A stretch of 54,301 nucleotides of DNA, taken from Rhodospirillales bacterium (GTDB taxonomy: Bacteria > Vulcanimicrobiota > Vulcanimicrobiia > Vulcanimicrobiales > Vulcanimicrobiaceae). Where the stretch lies: NCBI GenBank assembly GCA_903970385.1, contig CAJCIN010000177.1, positions 1 to 54,301 of the forward strand. The letters are read 5' to 3'. The translations under genes and the position numbers were made by a program. Under the pieces are notes generated by a model that had not been told where the DNA came from, did not search any database, and saw nothing but the letters and a program-made list of their open reading frames with translations. Every line of letters begins with the position of its first letter. The stretch's first letter is position 1. Shown here one piece after another: positions 7,424 to 15,309 of this stretch.

Positions 7424-8334
7424 ATCACGCGATCGAGGACCATCGCGGCGCACATCAGCGCGAGATAGAGCAGCGAGTATTTGAAGAGCACGCGCGCGAG
7501 CGGCTTCGTCGGGCCGACGAGCATCTTCCACGCGTCCCAGACGAACACGGCGCCGAGAATCGCCGCCGGCACGAAATACCACAGACCCATCACGCCGAGC
7601 GGCGTGAGCGCGAGCGACACGGCCACGAGCACGAGCGTGTAGACGAAGATCTCTTTTTTCGTGCGCTCCGCGCCGCGCACGTTCGGAAGCATCGGCACGT
7701 TCGCTTTGTGATAGTCCGTGTTGGCCATGAGCGCGAGGGCCCAGAAGTGCGGCGGCGTCCAGAGAAAGATCAACGCGAAGAGTCCGAGCGCGGGGCCGCC
7801 GATCCCGTGTGCGACCGCGGCCCAGCCGACGAGCGGCGGAACGGCGCCGGCCGCGCCGCCGATCACGATGTTCAGCGTCGTCGTCCGCTTGAGCCAGAGC
7901 GTGTAGACGATGACGTAGTACGCGTTACCGGCGAGCGAGAGCCACGCGGCGAGCGGGTTCACGAGAAGATAGAGCAGCGCGAACGACGCGATGCCGAGCG
8001 CCGTCGCGAAGACGACGCCCGCGCGCGCCGTGATGCGGCCGGTGGCGACGGGGCGCGTCATCGTGCGCGCCATCAACCGATCGATGTCGCGATCGATCAC
8101 GCAATTGAACGCACCCGCGGAGCCCGCGGCGAGCGCGCCGCCCACGAGCGTGAACAGCGTGAGCGCGAGCGGCGGCAGCCCGTGCGCGGCCATCACCATG
8201 GCGGCGAACGTCGTGATGAGCAGCAGATACATGATGCGCGGCTTCGTGAGCTCGTAATAGTCGACGAGCGTGCCCGCGATGCCGGTGTGAAGGACGGGAA
8301 CCTTGCCGTCCAGGCGAGAGAGGGTCGAACTCAC
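7420..8334 (-). CDS. ctaB: Protoheme IX farnesyltransferase (heme O synthase)
   Basis: UbiA-family integral membrane enzyme that adds a farnesyl group to protoheme to give heme O, the first step towards heme A for the oxidase encoded at 41-2379. It is 304 residues, the family length. The first aspartate-rich motif is NCVIDRDIDRLMARTMTRP (about residues 77-95), and the second conserved stretch is ALMANTDYHKANVPMLP. TKPRIMYLLLITTF at the N-terminus is also typical. GTG 8334 overlaps the ctaA stop as GTGA, and its own TGA overlaps the MFS start as ATGA, so the three genes form a tightly coupled operon. Confidence 0.96.
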   Translation of the reverse strand: MSSTLSRLDGKVPVLHTGIAGTLVDYYELTKPRIMYLLLITTFAAMVMAAHGLPPLALTLFTLVGGALAAGSAGAFNCVIDRDIDRLMARTMTRPVATGRITARAGVVFATALGIASFALLYLLVNPLAAWLSLAGNAYYVIVYTLWLKRTTTLNIVIGGAAGAVPPLVGWAAVAHGIGGPALGLFALIFLWTPPHFWALALMANTDYHKANVPMLPNVRGAERTKKEIFVYTLVLVAVSLALTPLGVMGLWYFVPAAILGAVFVWDAWKMLVGPTKPLARVLFKYSLLYLALMCAAMVLDRVI

Positions 8335-9287
8335 GCGAGCGGCGCGATCCGCCGCGACAGCGCGGAGCGTTCGCCGCGCGGCGCGAGCGCGCGATACGGT
8401 TCGAGTGCGGCGAGCGTCGCCGCGAGCACGAAGGCGAGGAACGTCGCGACGGCGTTCGCCGCGTGCGCCTCACGCAATGCGACCGGCAATCCCCAGACGA
8501 CGTTGCCGATACCGAGTCCGATCTGCACGACGATGAGCCCGAAACCGAGCGTCGAGAACAGACGTACCCTCTCGGAGCCGCCATGCCACGCGGCGTACGT
8601 CGCGATGGCGGCGACGATGAGAAAGGACACCGCGGCGAGACGATGCAGCATCTGCACGAATTGTGCCGGGCCGCTTCCGAAGAGCGTCCCGTCGCACGCG
8701 GGCACCGTCGCGCACGCGAGGCCGGCGTAGCTCGAGCTCACGTACGCGCCGACGCACATCGTCGCGAACGCGAACAGCGCGGCCGCGGCGAGCGCCGGGG
8801 CGGCACCGTCGCCGAGAGTCGCGCGTCCGCCGCCGACGCCGGCGGGTTGCGGCGCGAGCACGGCGAGTGTGGCGAGCACCGAGAGATCGGCGAGGAGCGC
8901 CATGCCCATGCCCCAGTGTAGGACGACCGAGACCGGGCTATTCGCGAGCAGCACGGTCGCACCGCCGAGCGAGACTTGCGCGGCGAAGATCACGGCGAGC
9001 GCGACGAGCGCGGGTGCGACGCCCGCGATCCGGCGTCGCGCGCGAAAGCCCGTCACGATGGCGCCGAGCACGACGAACGATTCGATGAAGGCGACGAGCC
9101 GGTGCGACCATTCGAGCACGACGCCGCCCTGCAGGCTCGGGACGAGTGCGCCGTGGCAGAGCGGCCAATCCGGGCAGGTCAGGCCGGCATCGTTGATGCG
9201 GACCCAGCTGCCCAGCACCGCGATGGCGAAGGCCAGCGCCGCGCTCGTGACGGCGAAACCACGGAACAGATTCACGTCCCCAAGCAT
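8331..9287 (-). CDS. ctaA: Heme A synthase (CtaA/COX15 family)
   Basis: Eight-span membrane monooxygenase that converts the C8 methyl of heme O to the formyl group of heme A. The chosen start, ATG 9287, gives 318 residues beginning MLGDVNLFRGFAVTS. The frame is open upstream, so ATG 9341 is possible. Each half has the expected features. Histidines lie in EWSHRLVAF and VVLHWGMGM in the first half, and in QMLHRLAAV and REAHAANAV in the second. There are paired extracytoplasmic cysteines in LTCPDWPLC and again in LACATVPAC. It is first in the leftward operon with ctaB and the MFS gene, divergent from the lipoprotein at 9364. Confidence 0.93.
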   Translation of the reverse strand: MLGDVNLFRGFAVTSAALAFAIAVLGSWVRINDAGLTCPDWPLCHGALVPSLQGGVVLEWSHRLVAFIESFVVLGAIVTGFRARRRIAGVAPALVALAVIFAAQVSLGGATVLLANSPVSVVLHWGMGMALLADLSVLATLAVLAPQPAGVGGGRATLGDGAAPALAAAALFAFATMCVGAYVSSSYAGLACATVPACDGTLFGSGPAQFVQMLHRLAAVSFLIVAAIATYAAWHGGSERVRLFSTLGFGLIVVQIGLGIGNVVWGLPVALREAHAANAVATFLAFVLAATLAALEPYRALAPRGERSALSRRIAPLA

Positions 9288-9363
9288 ACGGCGAGCGGTA
9301 TCGAAGAACAACGACTTTGGGATTCGCGAGGCGCCCGCCATCCGCCCGCGAACGGCCCAGGCG

Positions 9364-9798
9364 ATGAGGAGACTTGCCGCGGTCTGCGCGCTCGTGCTCC
9401 TGCTGACGGGCTGCCGCGAAGTGCGCGTCAAGGCCTATCGACAGGGAGCCTCCGCGACGTCCGGCGGGAACCAGATCGCCGTCGTGCGGAACCGCCGCGA
9501 GCTCGAGGAGTTGGGCATTCGCGCTCCGGTGCGTTTCAACCACGAGTTCGGCGTCGTCTTACTGATGGGTCCGCATCGTGAGACCGGTTGGCGGCAAGCC
9601 ATCGAATCGATCCGGGCCAACGCCGATCGGATCCGGATCGTCGCATTCGAGCGGGAGCCCGCGGACGGCGGAGAACCGAGCGAAGCGTACCGATCGTACA
9701 CGTTGTGGATCGTACCGAATTCCGTGTATCGAATCGGTTCGTCCCTCGACGTCGTTACACCCGAGGGCGACACGATCGCGACGACGACGCTCAGATAG
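9364..9798 (+). CDS. Lipoprotein with PrcB-C-like domain
   Basis: A 144-residue lipoprotein starting at ATG 9364. The N-terminus MRRLAAVCALVLLLTGC carries a textbook lipobox (LLTG-C at about residue 17), so the mature protein should be diacylated and membrane-tethered. The rest (FNHEFGVVLLMGPHRETGW, then RIRIVAFEREP, then SYTLWIVPNSVYR) follows the order of the PrcB C-terminal domain: a 'v.v..G..pTgGy' turn, then a beta strand, then a terminal 'v..P' segment. That assignment is by eye and moderate. The stop lies seven bases before the GH130 start, so the two are probably cotranscribed. Confidence 0.78.
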   Translation: MRRLAAVCALVLLLTGCREVRVKAYRQGASATSGGNQIAVVRNRRELEELGIRAPVRFNHEFGVVLLMGPHRETGWRQAIESIRANADRIRIVAFEREPADGGEPSEAYRSYTLWIVPNSVYRIGSSLDVVTPEGDTIATTTLR

Positions 9799-9805
9799 CG
9801 CAATC

Positions 9806-10930
9806 ATGCGAGGCAATTGGATGGAACGGGACGCGTTCGCGCGTGTGGACGCGCGCATCACTCGGCTCGGGGTCGCGGTCGAACCGGACGGCGGCGAGGC
9901 GGAACTCGAAGGCGTCCTCAACCCGGCGTCGGCCCGCACGCGGGACGGTACGCTCCTGTTGTATCCTCGCGCCGTGAGCCGCGGCAACGTGTCGCGCGTC
10001 TCGATTCTCGAGGCGACGGAGACGGCCGCGGGACCGACGTTCCGGCGGGCCGGCTTCGCCCTCGAACCGCTGGAGCCGTACGAATTTCGCGACGTGCCGG
10101 GCGGCTTCGGCTGCGAGGATCCGCGCATCACGTTCGTGCCGCTCCTCGACCGCTACGTGATGGCGTACACGGCGTTCGGACCGCTCGGTCCGCGGATCGC
10201 AATCGCCCTCTCGTCCGACGGCTACGCGTGGGAGCGGCTCGGACTCGTGGACTTCACGGCGCCCGGTCTGCCGAAGGGCGACGACAAGGACGGCGTGTTC
10301 TTTCCGGAGCCCGTCATCTCGCCCGCCGGCGTTCCCGCCTTCGCCCTGTATCACCGTCCGATGATCCACGTGTCCGCGGCCGATGCGCGGGCGGCCATCC
10401 CGATCATCCTCGGGATCCCGCCGCGCGATCGCGAGTGCACCCGCATCGCGTACATCCCGGTCGACGCGGTGCTCGCCGACCGGCGCAATCTTCTCAAGGT
10501 AACCGAGAGCGCGATCGTACTCGAGCCGGGCGAGACGTGGGGCCGTATCAAGAACGGCGCCGGCACGCCCCCGGTGCGGATCGACGAAGGCTGGTTCTCG
10601 TTTTTCCACGGCGTCGACCCGCAGCTCGACGCGGGCGGCAGCAACACGGGCATGCGCTATAGCGCCGGGATCGTGATCCACGACGCCGAGCGCCCCGACC
10701 GCATCCTGTACCGTTCGCCCGAGCCCGTCTTTTCGCCGGAAACGAAAGACGAGATGCGCGGCATGGTGAACAACGTCGTCTTCCCGACCGCGATCGACGT
10801 GCCGCCCGGCGCCGACGCGCGTGCGTACGACGTGTACTACGGCATGGCCGATTCCCGGATCGGGCGGATCCGGGTCGAACTCGGCGCGAGCGAACGCGAA
10901 GCGGACGGAGCGGCCGAGACGGCGGCGTAG
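9806..10930 (+). CDS. GH130 family glycosidase, beta-1,4-mannoside phosphorylase-like
   Basis: Five-bladed beta-propeller enzyme of 374 residues. GH130 members phosphorolyse or hydrolyse beta-mannosides. The catalytic-acid signature GCEDPRIT is present near residue 100. Other conserved blocks are LNPASAR at the N-terminus, GDDKDGVFFPEP in the middle, and GAGTPPVRIDEGWFSFFHG followed by PEPVFSPE near the end. The start is ATG 9806, with ATG 9821 an alternative. It has no signal peptide and so is cytoplasmic. No sugar transporter or other glycoside gene is adjacent, so the true substrate (mannan-, mannosyl-GlcNAc- or other linked) is open. Confidence 0.92.
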   Translation: MRGNWMERDAFARVDARITRLGVAVEPDGGEAELEGVLNPASARTRDGTLLLYPRAVSRGNVSRVSILEATETAAGPTFRRAGFALEPLEPYEFRDVPGGFGCEDPRITFVPLLDRYVMAYTAFGPLGPRIAIALSSDGYAWERLGLVDFTAPGLPKGDDKDGVFFPEPVISPAGVPAFALYHRPMIHVSAADARAAIPIILGIPPRDRECTRIAYIPVDAVLADRRNLLKVTESAIVLEPGETWGRIKNGAGTPPVRIDEGWFSFFHGVDPQLDAGGSNTGMRYSAGIVIHDAERPDRILYRSPEPVFSPETKDEMRGMVNNVVFPTAIDVPPGADARAYDVYYGMADSRIGRIRVELGASEREADGAAETAA

Positions 10931-10937
10931 ACCCCAC

Positions 10938-11468
10938 GTGCTCCGCTACTACGCGCTGGCCTCGGCGATCGTGGTCGTCGCGATCGGCCTCTTGCTCGCG
11001 CTACCGCGGTTCCGGACGAGCGAGCCGCAGGGGCCCGCCTATGCGAGCGGACGTGCCACGCCCGGCGTCTCCGGCCCCGATGCCGAGGTCCGTGCGACGG
11101 AGACCGTCGGCGGCATCGCGCCGTGGGCGCTCTCGGCGGTGCCCGAATGCTTCCATCAGACGGCGAGTTTTCGCGGAGATCCCGCATTCGTACGGGCGCA
11201 CGTGCCGCATGCCGCGCGGCGGGTGCCCGCGGGCTCGCGCTTGCGCGTCGCCGACTGCACGCTCGACGTGCGCGCCGGTTCGGCGCTGCTCGCGCGCGCG
11301 GAGAATCGCTTCGTCGTGCCGTCCCCGGCGAGTTTCTACGTGGCCGGCTCCTCGCTCGTCCTCCGGCAAACGGACGGCTCGCGGGACGAGCTGCGCGTCT
11401 ATCGCCTGTCTCGCGGAGCCGTCCCGCGGTTCGATCGTTTGCACGACCGCGTATACTCGTACGAGTGA
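10938..11468 (+). CDS. Single-span membrane-anchored protein of unknown function
   Basis: A 176-residue protein from GTG 10938, seven bases after the GH130 stop. One N-terminal helix (YYALASAIVVVAIGLLLAL) is followed by a proline- and glycine-rich linker and an extracytoplasmic domain with cysteines in VPECFHQT and VADCTLDV. The C-terminus (SFYVAGSSLVLRQTDG) looks like a beta-rich fold. I recognise no family. Its TGA is shared with the GTG start of release factor 3 (GTGA), so the two are translationally coupled although they look functionally unrelated. Confidence 0.75.
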   Translation: MLRYYALASAIVVVAIGLLLALPRFRTSEPQGPAYASGRATPGVSGPDAEVRATETVGGIAPWALSAVPECFHQTASFRGDPAFVRAHVPHAARRVPAGSRLRVADCTLDVRAGSALLARAENRFVVPSPASFYVAGSSLVLRQTDGSRDELRVYRLSRGAVPRFDRLHDRVYSYE

Positions 11469-13108
11469 CGACGACTCCCGATACTCCGCTGGCCGATGCC
11501 GTCGAGAAGCGGCGCACGTTTGCGATCATCTCGCATCCGGACGCCGGCAAGACGACGCTGACCGAGAAATTGCTGTTGTACGGCGGCGCCATCACGACCG
11601 CGGGACAGGTTTCCGCGCGCCGGCGCGCTCGGCAAGTGACGTCGGACTGGATGGAGCTCGAACGCGAGCGCGGCATCTCGATCACGTCGACCGTGCTGCA
11701 GTTTCCCTATCGCGGCCACACGTTGAACCTGCTCGATACGCCGGGCCATCAAGACTTCGGCGAGGACACGTACCGCACGCTGCTCGCGGCCGATAGCGCG
11801 ATCATGTTGATCGATGCCGCCAAAGGCGTCGAACCGCAGACCAAAAAGTTGTTCGCGATCTGCCGGGCACGGCGCATCCCGCTCTTCACGTTCGTCAACA
11901 AGATGGACCGGCCGAGCCGCGATCCGCTCGAGTTGCTCGACGAGCTCGAAAAGGTGCTCGGCATCGCGACGTATCCGATGAATTGGCCGATCGGCAGCGG
12001 CCCGACGTTTCGCGGCGTGTACGATCGCTCCTCGCACGACGTGCATCTCTTCGAGCGCACCGAACACGGTGCGAAGCGCGCGCCCGTGCGCGTGACCGAT
12101 CTCGACGACCCGCAGTTCGCGGCGCTCACGGACGAAAGCACGTATCGCGAGTTTCGCGAGGGACTCGAGTTGCTCGAGGGCGCGGGCGCATCGTTCGATC
12201 GCACGTCGTTGATGACGGGCGACGCGACGCCCGTGTTTTTCGGCAGCGCCGTGACGAATTTCGGCGTCGAGCTCTTCCTCGATCGGTTTCTCGATCTCGC
12301 GCCGCCGCCGCGCGCTCGGCTCGCGCTCCGAGCGGGAGATCTCGTGCCCGAACCCGTGCCGCCAGCATCGGAACAGTTCTCGGGCTTCGTCTTCAAGATA
12401 CAGGCGAACATGGATCCGCGACATCGCGATCGCATCGCGTTCCTACGCGTCTGCAGCGGAAAGTTCGAGCGCGACATGACGGTGCACAACGCGCGCACGG
12501 GCAAGGACGTGCGCGTCACGCGCGCGATGAAGCTGTTCGCGAGCGATCGCGAGGTCGTCGAGGAAGCGTTCGCCGGCGACGTGGTCGGGCTCGCGAATCC
12601 CGGAACCTTCGCGATCGGCGACACGCTCTGCACGGGCGTTCCCTTCGCGTACGATCGCATTCCGTCGTTCGCGCCCGAACATTTCGCGAGCGTGCGCAAC
12701 GTGGATACGGGCGCGTACAAGTCGTTCCAAAAAGGCATCGCGCAACTCGCGGAAGAGGGCGCGATCCAAGTGTTCTACGCGGCCGGCCAAACGCGGACCG
12801 AACCGATCTTCGCGGCCGTCGGCGAACTGCAATTCGAAGTCGCGAAATATCGGTTGCTTTCCGAATACAACGTGAAGACCGAATTCTACACGCTTCCGTT
12901 CTCGCTCGCGCGACGCGTGACGGGCGATCCGGTCGCGATCGCGTCGGGGACGTGGCCGTCGAACGCGAAACTCGTCGAGGACATCGCGGGTACACCGATC
13001 GCGCTCTTCGAGAGCGAATGGAGCATGCGCCTCGCGGAAGAATGGAACGCCGCGCTGCGATTCGAGTCGTTCGCCGATACGGGGCGAACCGTGGAGACGG
13101 TCAGATGA
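11465..13108 (+). CDS. prfC: Peptide chain release factor 3
   Basis: Ribosomal GTPase that recycles RF1 and RF2 after termination. It is 547 residues, as expected for RF3. The G1 motif is SHPDAGKTTLTEKLLLYGG, followed by the RF3-specific TSDWMELERERGISITS, G3 LLDTPGHQDFGEDTYRTL, and G4 VNKMDRPSRDP. Domain II and the C-terminal EF-G-like domain are both present (for example FQKGIAQLAEEGAIQVF and GELQFEVAKYRL). GTG 11465 overlaps the preceding TGA, and its own TGA overlaps the next gene's ATG (ATGA), giving a three-gene coupled unit. No frameshift or missing motif is seen. Confidence 0.96.
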   Translation: MTTTPDTPLADAVEKRRTFAIISHPDAGKTTLTEKLLLYGGAITTAGQVSARRRARQVTSDWMELERERGISITSTVLQFPYRGHTLNLLDTPGHQDFGEDTYRTLLAADSAIMLIDAAKGVEPQTKKLFAICRARRIPLFTFVNKMDRPSRDPLELLDELEKVLGIATYPMNWPIGSGPTFRGVYDRSSHDVHLFERTEHGAKRAPVRVTDLDDPQFAALTDESTYREFREGLELLEGAGASFDRTSLMTGDATPVFFGSAVTNFGVELFLDRFLDLAPPPRARLALRAGDLVPEPVPPASEQFSGFVFKIQANMDPRHRDRIAFLRVCSGKFERDMTVHNARTGKDVRVTRAMKLFASDREVVEEAFAGDVVGLANPGTFAIGDTLCTGVPFAYDRIPSFAPEHFASVRNVDTGAYKSFQKGIAQLAEEGAIQVFYAAGQTRTEPIFAAVGELQFEVAKYRLLSEYNVKTEFYTLPFSLARRVTGDPVAIASGTWPSNAKLVEDIAGTPIALFESEWSMRLAEEWNAALRFESFADTGRTVETVR

Positions 13109-13587
13109 ACGATCCTTCGATCAAGAACGTCACGCCGGGAACGCCCGGGCCCGCCGCGATCGGCGGCGGCACGCGGCCGCCGGGGGTCGCGCGCCGTCCG
13201 CTGCCGGTTCCGCTCATCGCGGCCGTCGTCGTGCTGCTGGTGCTCGTCGTCGGTTGGAAATTGCTCCACCACAAGAATGGCAACGAACGCCTCGCCGCGT
13301 CCGTCACGAAGGCGATCGCGGGGAACAACATGGCGCCGGTCGAGAAAGATTTCAACGCCTTGCGGCGGCCCGAACTCGAGAACCGCGGCAAGGTCGGGCG
13401 GCTTTCGGATTACGTGAACGCCGAGGGCGATCTCAAGGGCATCAACGAGGACACGCCGAGCGGTTCGCCCGACGGGTATCACCACTTCATCGTGCACTTC
13501 GCGAAGGGCGATCTCGCGGAAGACATGACGCTCGACGGCGACGGCAAGATCGCGAAGTTCAACGTGCACGCGGTGACGCCGCAATAG
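13105..13587 (+). CDS. Membrane-anchored protein of unknown function
   Basis: A 160-residue protein starting at ATG 13105, overlapping the prfC stop. A proline/glycine-rich cytoplasmic N-terminus of about 30 residues precedes one helix (LPVPLIAAVVVLLVLVVGWKLL). The outer domain reads ERLAASVTKAIAGNNMAPVEKDF, then GYHHFIVHFAKGDLAEDMTLDGDGKIAKF. That last part resembles the beta sheet of a DUF4878/SnoaL-like or DUF3887-type cone, where a 'v.f..g...e.v.ld.dGKi..f' strand pair is common, but I do not assign a family. It is transcribed with prfC. Confidence 0.75.
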   Translation: MNDPSIKNVTPGTPGPAAIGGGTRPPGVARRPLPVPLIAAVVVLLVLVVGWKLLHHKNGNERLAASVTKAIAGNNMAPVEKDFNALRRPELENRGKVGRLSDYVNAEGDLKGINEDTPSGSPDGYHHFIVHFAKGDLAEDMTLDGDGKIAKFNVHAVTPQ

Positions 13588-13589
13588 AT

Positions 13590-14564
13590 CTGACCGTCGC
13601 CGAGCCGACGTTCGACGACGTGCGAGCCGCGGCGCGACGCTTGCGCGGCGTCGCGCATCGCACGCCGGTCGTCACGTCGCGCACGCTCGACGAACGTACC
13701 GGCACGCGCGCGTTTCTGAAATGCGAGAACCTGCAGCGCATGGGCGCGTTCAAGTTCCGCGGAGCGTACAACCGTATCGCGCAACTCACGCGCGACGAGC
13801 GCTCGGGCGGCGTCGTCGCGTTCTCGAGCGGCAATCACGCGCAAGGCGTCGCGCTCGCCGCCCGGCTCTGCGGCGTGCCGGCCGCGATCGTGATGCCGAC
13901 CGACGCGCCCGCCGCGAAAATCGCCGCGACGCGCGAGTACGGCGCCGACGTGTATCTCTACGATCGCAAGACGATGGATCGCGGGTCGATCGCCGCGGAC
14001 CTCGCGGAGAAACGCGGCGCGACGCTCGTGCCGCCGTTCGACGACCCGGCGATCGTCGCCGGTCAGGGCACGGTGGCGCTGGAGCTCCTCGAGGACGTGC
14101 CCGAACTCGACGTGCTGCTCGTCTGCACCGGCGGCGGCGGTCTGCTCGCCGGCTGTGCGATCGCCGCGAAGGCGCTCCGGCCCGAGATCGCCGTGTACGG
14201 CGTCGAGCCGGCGGCCGGCGACGACTTCGCCCGGTCGCTTGCGCTCGGCGAACGCATCGAGATCCCCGTTCCGGACACGATCGCGGACGGCCAGCAGACG
14301 ACGTCTCCCGGCGCGCTGACCTTTCCGATCGTGCGGCGGCTGTGCGCCGGAATCGTGACGGTCACGGACGAGGAGCTGCGAGAGGCGATGCGGTTCGCCT
14401 TCGAGCGGCTCAAACTCGTGATGGAGCCGAGCGGCGCGAGCGCCCTCGCGGCGCTGCTCGCGGAGAAGATCGAGTTCCGCGGCTCACGCGTCGGCGTCGT
14501 CGTAAGCGGCGGCAACGTGGATGCGGCGCGCTACGCCGCGATCATCGCCCCGGCGGCGCGCTAG
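13590..14564 (+). CDS. Threonine/serine dehydratase (fold-type II PLP enzyme)
   Basis: PLP enzyme that deaminates threonine or serine, giving 2-oxobutyrate for isoleucine synthesis or degradation. It may instead be a serine racemase-like member. The family alignment starts around TVAEPTFDDVRAAARRL. The PLP lysine is in GAFKFRGAYN, the phosphate-binding loop is SSGNHAQGVA, and the glycine loop is CTGGGGLLAG. VVSGGN closes the fold. At about 324 residues it lacks the C-terminal ACT regulatory domain of biosynthetic IlvA. No ATG, GTG or TTG exists in frame near the expected N-terminus. CTG 13590, three bases after the upstream stop, is the best candidate start. Confidence 0.88.
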   Translation: MTVAEPTFDDVRAAARRLRGVAHRTPVVTSRTLDERTGTRAFLKCENLQRMGAFKFRGAYNRIAQLTRDERSGGVVAFSSGNHAQGVALAARLCGVPAAIVMPTDAPAAKIAATREYGADVYLYDRKTMDRGSIAADLAEKRGATLVPPFDDPAIVAGQGTVALELLEDVPELDVLLVCTGGGGLLAGCAIAAKALRPEIAVYGVEPAAGDDFARSLALGERIEIPVPDTIADGQQTTSPGALTFPIVRRLCAGIVTVTDEELREAMRFAFERLKLVMEPSGASALAALLAEKIEFRGSRVGVVVSGGNVDAARYAAIIAPAAR

Positions 14565-14576
14565 CAGCCCGCCGTT

Positions 14577-15038
14577 TTAGGAAGCGCGCGTGCCGAGCGA
14601 GTCGAGCGCGCGCTGCATGATCGAACAGAGTTCGAGCTTGTCGCGCTCGTCGAGGTTCGCGATCGCGGGCGGGGGCTGGTGGAAGCGCTCGCGGGCGCGC
14701 ACGTAGAGCTCGGTTCCGTCCGTCGTCATGACGAGCGTCTTGACGCGGCGGTCGTGTTCGGAACTCTGCCGCTCGACGAACCCTCGCGTCTGAAGCTTGT
14801 CGACGATCGACGTGACGTTCGAGGCGTCGCACCCGAGGTTGATCGCGAGCTCGCTCATCGTCATCGAACCGAATTCGCCGAGGATCTTCATGGCGATCAA
14901 CTGCTGCGGGGTGAGGCCGAAGGACGCCGCCACCTTGTCCACCCACGGCTTGAACGATTTCCAGACGTCCGCCATGAGGTCCCAAGCACGGGTTCCCGCA
15001 TTCTCCTGGACCTCTGGACCCGCACTATGGTCGATCAT
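14577..15038 (-). CDS. MarR-family transcriptional regulator
   Basis: A 153-residue winged-helix repressor. The DNA-binding core is LTPQQLIAMKILGEFGSMTMSELA followed by the recognition helix DASNVTSIVDKLQTRGFVER and the wing SSEHDRRVKTLVMTTDG, the hallmark MarR arrangement, with dimerisation helices at both ends. ATG 15038 lies seven bases after a -10 box, so the mRNA is probably leaderless or nearly so, and no Shine-Dalgarno is visible. A palindrome fills the promoter spacer, which points to autoregulation. It is convergent with the threonine dehydratase gene and divergent from the micro-ORF/ECF operon, its most likely other target. Confidence 0.93.
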   Translation of the reverse strand: MIDHSAGPEVQENAGTRAWDLMADVWKSFKPWVDKVAASFGLTPQQLIAMKILGEFGSMTMSELAINLGCDASNVTSIVDKLQTRGFVERQSSEHDRRVKTLVMTTDGTELYVRARERFHQPPPAIANLDERDKLELCSIMQRALDSLGTRAS

Positions 15039-15045
15039 CTGAAAT

Positions 15046-15074
15046 ATTGTACCTTAAAAAGTTTAAGCTTGCAA
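15046..15074 (-). promoter_or_regulatory. marR promoter with palindromic operator in its spacer
   Basis: On the minus strand, a -35 TTGCAA (15074-15069) is separated by exactly 17 bases from a -10 TACAAT (15051-15046). The spacer holds the inverted repeat CTTAAA-AAG-TTTAAG (15053-15067). An operator between the hexamers of a repressor's own promoter is the classic autoregulatory arrangement. The predicted transcription start falls at or one base before the marR ATG at 15038. Confidence 0.7.
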
Positions 15075-15107
15075 TCTATTGCACTGAGCGATAGTTGGTG
15101 ATATAAA
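15070..15107 (+). promoter_or_regulatory. Promoter of the micro-ORF/ECF operon with second palindrome over the -35
   Basis: On the plus strand, TTGCAC (15079-15084), a 17-base spacer and TATAAA (15102-15107) form a promoter with an extended -10 TGA upstream of the hexamer. A perfect inverted repeat TGCAAT-CT-ATTGCA (15070-15083) covers the -35 and also contains the divergent promoter's TTGCAA. One protein bound here could therefore control both directions. The surrounding 100 bases are far richer in A and T than the rest of the window. Confidence 0.65.
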
Positions 15108-15159
15108 GTATCTACTTCGCCAAATAAAGTTTCGCCGGCGGATGAGAACGAGGTGAGAG

Positions 15160-15309
15160 ATGCATTCCACAGATGAGACGACTGCGAAACGGTTCGCGAG
15201 ATGGTTGTCCGGGGCGCTTCGGCCGGTCGAGCCGTACGGGGATTACTTCGTTCGGTTGGAATCCAGCATCGCCGCAAGCGCTCCGAAGGCGTGTGCGTCG
15301 TGCACGTGA
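15160..15309 (+). CDS. 49-residue micro-protein with C-terminal CxxC, first gene of ECF operon
   Basis: ATG 15160 is preceded by GAGGTGAGAG, the strongest Shine-Dalgarno in this region. The protein starts MHSTDETTAKRFARWLSG. It continues with ALRPVEPYGDYFVRLESS, which resembles the 'aLrpveP...F..RL' segment found in membrane-linked anti-sigma or sigma-regulator proteins, and it ends KACASCT with a CxxC pair at residues 45 and 48. Its TGA overlaps the next GTG (GTGA). The combination suggests a small cytosolic, possibly zinc- or redox-responsive partner of the ECF factor encoded two genes downstream. That role is inference. Confidence 0.65.
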   Translation: MHSTDETTAKRFARWLSGALRPVEPYGDYFVRLESSIAASAPKACASCT

